DNA from: Anaerohalosphaeraceae bacterium
GTDB taxonomy: Bacteria > Planctomycetota > Phycisphaerae > Sedimentisphaerales > Anaerohalosphaeraceae
Length of the DNA: 10,276 nt
Assembly: GCA_030671565.1 (NCBI GenBank)
Contig: DAOVIC010000051.1
Coordinates: forward strand, 1-10,276
Direction of reading: 5' to 3'
Below, piece by piece: positions 5,003 through 10,276 of this stretch. Under the pieces are notes generated by a model. That model was not told the DNA's origin and made no database searches. It was given only the letters and a program-made list of their open reading frames with translations. Numbering within the stretch: the first letter of the stretch is position 1; each line of letters opens with the position of its first letter. Made by a program: the position numbers and the translations under genes.

Positions 5003-8000
5003 CTTTGCCTTATAGTACAACTGAATTGCTTTAACGGATGTTTTCTTTGCTTTTAACTGTGCGATCGCCTTGACCACTGCCGAGGCGCCTCTTATGGTCG
5101 TTACATAAGGAACCTGCCTGTCGAGGGCACTTCTTCGGATCGTAAACGAATCTACTATCGACTGTTTGCCGACCGTTGTATTTATGATCAGGTCGATCTC
5201 CATATTCTTGATCGTGTCGACGATATTAGGTCTTCCTTCGCTAACTTTTCTGGTAAATTCGGAAGGGATGTTGTTCTCGATCAGTTTGATGCACGTACCC
5301 TTTGTCGCAACGATCTTAAAGCCTGCATCGTGCAAACTGCGAGCGACCTCAATTGCTCTTTTCTTGTCCCGATCCTTTACACTTAAAAAGACCGTACCGC
5401 TGGTGGGCAGAGAGTTACCGGCTGATATCTGCGCCTTTGCGAACGCCGTCGCGAAATCGTCGGAGATACCCATGACCTCGCCCGTCGAAAGCATCTCAGG
5501 ACCGAGCAGCGTATCCGTCCCGGGGAACTTCAGGAACGGAAAGACCGCTTCTTTTACGCTGAAGTAGCTTCGATGAACCTCTTCTGTGAAACCCAGCTCC
5601 TGGAGCGTCATCCCGGCCATGATCTTTGCCGCAAGCTTGGCAAGAGGTACGCCGATCGTTTTACTGACAAACGGGATCGTCCTGGAAGCCCTGGGGTTTA
5701 CTTCGAGAATATAGATGTCTTCGCCTTTGACCGCAAACTGAATGTTTATCAAGCCCTTTACCTTCAGTTCAAGGGCAAGCTGTTTGGTCTGACGTTTGAC
5801 CTCTTCGAGAAGTTTTTTAGACAACGAGACCGGGGGCAGCGAACAGGCGCTGTCGCCGGAATGAACGCCGGCTTCTTCGATATGCTCCATGATCCCGCCG
5901 ATGACGACCGTCTTTCCGTCGCTGATAGCATCGACATCCAGTTCGGTTGCATCGTCAAGAAACTTGTCTACAAGGATCGGGTGTTTGCCCGAAGCTTCGA
6001 TAGCATTGTCCACAACTTTTTTCAGTGACGCTTCATCATATACGATATTCATCGCCCTGCCGCCCAGAACAAACGACGGCCTGATAAGCAAAGGATAACC
6101 GAGCCTGTTAGCGATCTTGACAGTTTCCCTGTACGTCATCGCGGTACCGCTGTGGGGCTGAAGCAGTTTGAGTTTATCGACCACGCGGTTAAACCGTTTT
6201 CTGTCTTCTGCCCGGTCGATACTGTCGGGACTGGTTCCGATGATGGGAACGCCTGCAGCTTCCAGGGCGGTGGCAAGTTTCAAAGGGGTCTGGCCGCCGA
6301 ACTGGACGATTACACCGTCGGGCTTTTCCTTTTCGACAATGCTCATCACATCTTCGAACGTAAGCGGCTCAAAGTAAAGCCTGTTCGACGTATCGTAGTC
6401 CGTGCTGACAGTTTCGGGATTGCAGTTTACCATGATCGATTCTACGCCGATCTCACGCAGTGCAAAAGCTGCATGACAACAGCAGTAATCGAACTCAATA
6501 CCCTGACCGATACGGTTGGGACCGCCGCCAAGGATGATGATCTTCCTGCGATCGGTCGGATTTGATTCGCACTCATCTTCGAAAGTCGAGTAAAGATACG
6601 GCGTATGCGCCTCGAACTCGGCACCACAGGTATCGACCGTCTTAAAAACGCAGTTGACCTTCGCCTTCTGTCTTTGTTTGCGAAAAGCAAGTTCCTTGGC
6701 GCCAACGATCTCCGCAAGGTACTTGTCGCTGAAACCGTATTCCTTGGCCTTTCGCAGGGTCGCACCGGTAAGCTTCTTCGAACGTTTCATCTTCAACTCA
6801 AGCTCGACGATCTCCCTGATGTTATTCAGGAACCAGGGGTCGATCCTTGTAAATTCAAAGACCTGCTCGACGTCCATCTTTCTGCGGAACGCCTCGGCAA
6901 CGTACCATATCTTATCCCATCGATTACTGGTCAGCTTGTCTTTAAGCTGCGCATCGGAAAGAGAGGCTTCTATATACTTGCTGTCAAGCGAATACCGTTC
7001 GATCTCCAGGGACCGTATCGCCTTCTGGAACGATTCCTTGAACGTGCGACCGATAGCCATCGCCTCCCCTACCGATTTCATCTGGACGGTAAGATTGGGG
7101 TTGGTTCCGGGGAATTTCTCGAACGTAAACCGGGGCCACTTTGTTACGCAATAATCGATCGTAGGCTCAAAGCACACCGGCGTCTTCTTGGTAATATCGT
7201 TTGTGATCTCGTCAAGCGTATACCCGATCGCAAGCAGCGAGGCGATCTTAGCGATCGGAAAACCGGTCGCCTTAGAAGCCAGCGCCGAACTTCGCGATAC
7301 CCTGGGGTTCATCTCGATAACGTAGAGCTTTCCGTTTGCCGGGTTAACCGCAAACTGGATATTCGAACCGCCCGTCTCAACGCCGATAGCACGGATGATC
7401 TTAAGCGACGCATCCCGCATGATCTGGTATTCCTTGTCCGTCAGCGTCTGCGCCGGTGCAACCGTGATACTGTCACCGGTATGAATGCCCATCGGGTCAA
7501 GGTTTTCGATCGAGCAAACGATAACCACGTTATCCTTGCAGTCACGCATGACCTCAAGCTCGTATTCCTTCCAGCCGACAAGCGATTCTTCCACAAGCAC
7601 CTGCGTATTGGGACTTAGGTTCAAACCCCAATGGATATACTCCTCGTACTCTTCCATGTTATAAGCAACGTTGCCGCCCATACCCCCAAGCGTATACGAA
7701 GGCCTGATGATCGCAGGAAAACCGATACGCTCGACCACCTTCTTAGCCTCGGCCCACGAATGTGCATAACCGCTTTTGGGAACCTCAAGATCGATACTTT
7801 CAATTGTCTTTTTGAACTTGTCGCGCTCTTCGGCTTTTTTGATCGAGCGCAGATTCGCACCGAGCATCTTAACGCCGTATTTTTTCAACACGCCGGTTTC
7901 GGCAAGCTCGACCGCGACGTTAAGACCCGTCTGACCGCCAAGCGTAGGCAAGAGAGAGTCCGGTTTTTCCTTACGGATTATCTTCTCCACTTCGGCTGGG

Positions 8001-8209
8001 GTGATCGGCTCGATATATGTGCGATACGCCAATTCCGGATCGGTCATGATCGTCGCCGGATTGCTGTTGACCAGTACGACCTTAAGGCCCTCTTTCATGA
8101 GTGCCTTGCAGGCTTGCGCACCGGAATAGTCAAATTCACAGCCCTGGCCGATCACGATCGGACCCGAACCGATAATCAGAATCTTATGAATGTCTTTGCG
8201 TTTAGGCAT
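5000..8209 (-). CDS. carB: carbamoyl-phosphate synthase large subunit
   Basis: CarB makes carbamoyl phosphate from bicarbonate, ammonia and two ATP. At 1069 residues it is close to the length of the Escherichia coli enzyme and collinear with it. The first half (1-400, carboxyphosphate site) contains [17 protein letters not shown] (14-30) and the ATP-grasp residues E299 and N301 ([16 protein letters not shown]). An oligomerisation region (about 400-550) follows. The second half (about 555-935, carbamate site) repeats the fold with [15 protein letters not shown] (561-575), E836 and N838. The MGS-like regulatory domain (about 936-1069) keeps T969, T972, K988 and N1010, equivalent to the UMP-contacting residues of the E. 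coli enzyme, so feedback by nucleotides is plausible. Cysteines cluster at CCCH (576-579). ATG at 8209 is preceded by AGGGA with 7-nt spacing. It lies 67 nt after nadE and 10 nt before carA. Confidence 0.98.
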   Translation of the reverse strand: MPKRKDIHKILIIGSGPIVIGQGCEFDYSGAQACKALMKEGLKVVLVNSNPATIMTDPELAYRTYIEPITPAEVEKIIRKEKPDSLLPTLGGQTGLNVAVELAETGVLKKYGVKMLGANLRSIKKAEERDKFKKTIESIDLEVPKSGYAHSWAEAKKVVERIGFPAIIRPSYTLGGMGGNVAYNMEEYEEYIHWGLNLSPNTQVLVEESLVGWKEYELEVMRDCKDNVVIVCSIENLDPMGIHTGDSITVAPAQTLTDKEYQIMRDASLKIIRAIGVETGGSNIQFAVNPANGKLYVIEMNPRVSRSSALASKATGFPIAKIASLLAIGYTLDEITNDITKKTPVCFEPTIDYCVTKWPRFTFEKFPGTNPNLTVQMKSVGEAMAIGRTFKESFQKAIRSLEIERYSLDSKYIEASLSDAQLKDKLTSNRWDKIWYVAEAFRRKMDVEQVFEFTRIDPWFLNNIREIVELELKMKRSKKLTGATLRKAKEYGFSDKYLAEIVGAKELAFRKQRQKAKVNCVFKTVDTCGAEFEAHTPYLYSTFEDECESNPTDRRKIIILGGGPNRIGQGIEFDYCCCHAAFALREIGVESIMVNCNPETVSTDYDTSNRLYFEPLTFEDVMSIVEKEKPDGVIVQFGGQTPLKLATALEAAGVPIIGTSPDSIDRAEDRKRFNRVVDKLKLLQPHSGTAMTYRETVKIANRLGYPLLIRPSFVLGGRAMNIVYDEASLKKVVDNAIEASGKHPILVDKFLDDATELDVDAISDGKTVVIGGIMEHIEEAGVHSGDSACSLPPVSLSKKLLEEVKRQTKQLALELKVKGLINIQFAVKGEDIYILEVNPRASRTIPFVSKTIGVPLAKLAAKIMAGMTLQELGFTEEVHRSYFSVKEAVFPFLKFPGTDTLLGPEMLSTGEVMGISDDFATAFAKAQISAGNSLPTSGTVFLSVKDRDKKRAIEVARSLHDAGFKIVATKGTCIKLIENNIPSEFTRKVSEGRPNIVDTIKNMEIDLIINTTVGKQSIVDSFTIRRSALDRQVPYVTTIRGASAVVKAIAQLKAKKTSVKAIQLYYKAK

Positions 8210-8276
8210 TAACGATTCCCTTTTTACTGAGATTGATGCCCGGGGGATTTACACAGGTTTTCCGCCGAATCGTCTT

Positions 8277-9923
8277 TTATTTTCCGTAATTATTCGTGAT
8301 GGGCATACGCCGATCCCGCCCGAATGCTTTTGGGGTGATCTTAATACCCGGTGGGGACTGTCTTCTCTTGTACTCGTTACGGTCAACCAAACCTATGATA
8401 CGTTTGACCACACCGCTGTCCAATCCCTTCTCGGCGATCTTCTCTGCCGATTTATCCTCCTCAATATAACCTCTAAGTATGCCATCAAGCAAGTCATAAT
8501 CCGGCAAAGAGTCACTATCTTTTTGCCCATCGCGAAGTTCCGCACTTGGAAGCCGCTCTATCACCGTTATTGGGATGATTTCGCGAGCATGCCTTTCGTT
8601 TACATACCGGCTGAGTTTATACACCATTGTCTTGGGCACGTCCTTAATTACCGCAAAACCGCCTGCTGTGTCTCCGTATAGTGTAGAATACCCAACCGCG
8701 GTTTCGCTTTTGTTACCGCAAGTGATAACCATGTGGCCGAACTGGTTGGAAAGCGACATCAATATCGTTCCGCGGATACGTGCCTGAAGATTTTCGTAAG
8801 CGGTACCCTTATCGTCCCATCCGTCAATTTCATTAAGAGACTTATCAAACGAATCGAGCGTATCGGCGATAGGTATCGTGTGAAACTCGATCCCGAGATT
8901 TTTTGCAAGACGTTCGGCATCGCTTATAGTCTCCTCGCTATTAAACCGGGACGGCATTGTCACCCCGACAATATTTTCAGCACCGATCGCATCGGCAGCA
9001 ATTGCAGCTACAAGCGACGAATCAATGCCCCCGCTTAGCCCTATTATAACTCGTTTGAAACCGTTTTTGCGAACATAGTCACCAGTACCAAGGACAAGGG
9101 CTTCGTAAGTTTCCGCGATTTCTCCAAGATCTGTATATCCGACAACCGATGGGCCGGCAACATTTTTGACCGTCACCTCACCTTCAGGCGACCTTTGTGC
9201 ATCGACAACGAGCATCCCTTCGCTAAATGCCTCCGCCTGACAGATAACATCTCCGCGGGCATCTACGAACATGCTCCTTCCGTCGAATACAAGCTCGTCC
9301 TGACCTCCAACGCTATTACAATAACCTATGGGACAATCGAAATGCCTCGCACATCGTCCAAGTATTTGTCGCCGCTGTTGAAGCTTGCCCATGTGGAAAG
9401 GAGAGGCGGATATATTCATGATGATGTCTTTGCTGGAAACGCCTGCAAGAAAATTGTCGAACCATTCAAGGTCCCAGATGTCCTCGCAAATGCTCAAGAC
9501 GATATTCAGTCCGCCGACCTCGACAACAAGGGGCCTTGTCCCCGCATCGAAATATCGCTTCTCATCGAATACACCATAATTCGGCAAAATACCCTTACGG
9601 TAGATACCGCTGATACCTCCATCCCGTAAAACCGCCAGCGAGTTAAAACATCTTCCGTCGGACATTTCCGCAAAGCCAACAACCGCGGTAATACCCGAAA
9701 CCTCCGACGCCAACTTCTCAACGGCTTCGCGGGTATCATCAAGAAAGTGCTCCTTGTGGAGAAGATCTTCGGGAGGGTATCCGCAAATACACATTTCGGG
9801 AAAAATGACAACGCCGGCACCGGCACTCTTTGCCTGCTGCAAGAGCTTGCGTATTGCCTCGGCATTGGCCGTTATATCTCCAACCGAAGCGTTAAATTGT
9901 CCCAGTGCAATCCGCACAGGCAT
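8277..9923 (-). CDS. nadE: glutamine-dependent NAD+ synthetase
   Basis: This enzyme carries out the last step of NAD+ synthesis, amidating nicotinic acid adenine dinucleotide with ATP and glutamine-derived ammonia in the cytoplasm. The 548-residue protein is the two-domain form. The N-terminal nitrilase-fold glutaminase (1-265) has the triad E43 (FPEMCICGYPPEDLL), K110 (before LPNYGVFDE) and C146 (SICEDIWD). The synthetase domain (about 275-548) has the PP-loop SGGIDSS (297-303) and the family motifs GNKSETAVGYSTLYGD (403-418) and KDVPKTMVY (427-435). The C-terminus keeps LPSAELRDGQKDSDSLPDYD (458-477). ATG at 9923 follows AAGGA with 7-nt spacing; a start-stop pair ATG-TAA (9929-9924) directly abuts it. 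It is the first gene after the promoter at 9984-10011 and probably the head of a nadE-carB-carA transcript. Confidence 0.97.
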   Translation of the reverse strand: MPVRIALGQFNASVGDITANAEAIRKLLQQAKSAGAGVVIFPEMCICGYPPEDLLHKEHFLDDTREAVEKLASEVSGITAVVGFAEMSDGRCFNSLAVLRDGGISGIYRKGILPNYGVFDEKRYFDAGTRPLVVEVGGLNIVLSICEDIWDLEWFDNFLAGVSSKDIIMNISASPFHMGKLQQRRQILGRCARHFDCPIGYCNSVGGQDELVFDGRSMFVDARGDVICQAEAFSEGMLVVDAQRSPEGEVTVKNVAGPSVVGYTDLGEIAETYEALVLGTGDYVRKNGFKRVIIGLSGGIDSSLVAAIAADAIGAENIVGVTMPSRFNSEETISDAERLAKNLGIEFHTIPIADTLDSFDKSLNEIDGWDDKGTAYENLQARIRGTILMSLSNQFGHMVITCGNKSETAVGYSTLYGDTAGGFAVIKDVPKTMVYKLSRYVNERHAREIIPITVIERLPSAELRDGQKDSDSLPDYDLLDGILRGYIEEDKSAEKIAEKGLDSGVVKRIIGLVDRNEYKRRQSPPGIKITPKAFGRDRRMPITNNYGK

Positions 9924-9983
9924 TTACATGTCCTTTTGTGTAATCAGGTGGGTTCGAATTTCAGTCAGCGAGATTTCCGCAAC

Positions 9984-10011
9984 AGTCTACGCTCAACGCC
10001 GAATTTGTCAA
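9984..10011 (-). promoter_or_regulatory. sigma70-type promoter of nadE (and probably carB-carA)
   Basis: On the minus strand a perfect TTGACA (10011-10006) and TAGACT (9989-9984, four of six matches to TATAAT) are spaced by 16 nt. Transcription would start near 9977 and give a leader of about 54 nt. The leader shows no strong hairpin or recognisable riboswitch. Confidence 0.65.
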
Positions 10012-10048
10012 GCCCAAAAGCCGCGAAACACCCTCAAGAAGCAAACAT

Positions 10049-10075
10049 AACGCTTTTTTTCATACAAAAAGCATT
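10049..10075 (-). repeat. AT-rich inverted repeat upstream of the nadE promoter
   Basis: AATGCTTTTT and AAAAAGCGTT, read on the minus strand, pair over 10 bp (one G-U) around a 7-nt loop. It lies between the end of the upstream gene fragment and the nadE promoter. No U tract follows on the minus strand; it may be a weak terminator or an AT-rich upstream element. Confidence 0.35.
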
Positions 10076-10127
10076 AGAGCACTCTGAATAACTTACAATT
10101 TAGTCGTCGCGTATAGCAGTAAACTAC

Positions 10128-10148
10128 CGGCAAAAGTGTTTTTTGCCG
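10128..10148. repeat. 8-bp inverted repeat, possible weak terminator
   Basis: CGGCAAAA and TTTTGCCG flank GTGTT in a perfect 8-bp stem with a 5-nt loop. It is 29 nt downstream of the stop codon of the gene fragment at the right edge, where a terminator would be expected. There is no clear U run on either strand after it, so termination is only a suggestion. Confidence 0.35.
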
Positions 10149-10176
10149 CAGGCGAACAGTTTTTCAGAAACCCCCA

Positions 10177-10276
10177 TTAAACATTCCTGACAAAAAACTC
10201 GGAATTGAAGTCAGCCCCTGCAGGCTCCTGGTAAACCCTCAACTCAAACTGGGGTATCACCGCCAGGACATGGTCA
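10177..10276 (-). CDS. possible C-terminal end of an unrecognised protein, cut by the window edge
   Basis: On the minus strand a frame is open from the edge for 32 codons and ends at TAA (10179-10177). It reads DHVLAVIPQFELRVYQEPAG and then ADFNSEFFVRNV. The mix of residues looks protein-like, but an open frame of this length is common by chance. Two inverted repeats and the nadE promoter follow it, which fits the end of a separate transcription unit. The family is not recognisable from this piece. Confidence 0.35.
   Translation of the reverse strand, partial: DHVLAVIPQFELRVYQEPAGADFNSEFFVRNV

Noticed and set aside
8212..8273. Inverted repeat ACGATTC/GAATCGT in the nadE-carB gap
   Set aside because: Seven bases with a 48-nt loop is within chance, and no regulatory structure fits.
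3900..9900. Long plus-strand frames opposite carA, carB and nadE (up to 337 residues)
   Set aside because: They are antisense shadows of well-conserved genes, with no recognisable domains; their openness follows from the codon use of the genes.
1..10276. CRISPR array, tRNA, rRNA or a complete insertion sequence
   Set aside because: No regularly spaced repeats, cloverleaf or rRNA-like sequence, or transposase gene was seen.

Overview
The window looks like chromosomal DNA of a bacterium, plausibly a planctomycete of the Phycisphaerae type. That guess rests on three things: a Hanks-type Ser/Thr kinase behind a two-repeat N-terminal module, a small helical protein of a kind I associate with planctomycetes, and an unusual carB-carA gene order. 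No marker gene fixes the taxon.

Left edge (1-903) is a patchy, low-coding accessory stretch read mainly on the minus strand. It holds the N-terminus of an unrecognised gene leaving the window (1-119), a convincing 49-residue gene (269-418) with its own Shine-Dalgarno, and a doubtful 30-residue hydrophobic reading frame (550-642). Two copies of an exact 16-bp direct repeat (126-141 and 708-723) flank these. Both copies also carry the same 8-mer on their left, contiguous in one and separated by 13 nt in the other, so they share ancestry. Bases 142-268 hold no gene that I can see; bases 724-903 hold a candidate promoter and an imperfect hairpin.

Plus-strand cluster (904-3858): a radical SAM protein with a C-terminal SPASM-like cysteine set, a membrane-anchored Ser/Thr kinase starting at TTG, and a TetR-family regulator. 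Gaps are 27 and 63 nt, so they may form one transcript. A 17-bp palindrome covers the kinase stop codon just ahead of the TetR gene and could be its operator. The substrate of the radical SAM enzyme and the targets of the kinase are unknown; this is the least explained part of the window.

Minus-strand cluster (9923 down to 3874): glutamine-dependent NAD+ synthetase (nadE), carbamoyl-phosphate synthase large subunit (carB) and small subunit (carA), with gaps of 67 and 10 nt. A good sigma70-type promoter lies upstream of nadE. carB precedes carA, the reverse of the usual carAB order, and the carA Shine-Dalgarno overlaps the carB stop codon. NadE and CarA both hydrolyse glutamine, so the cluster joins NAD synthesis with the first step of pyrimidine and arginine synthesis. 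It converges on the TetR gene with only 15 nt between stops.

Right edge (9924-10276): the nadE leader and promoter, two inverted repeats, and the probable C-terminal end of another minus-strand gene.
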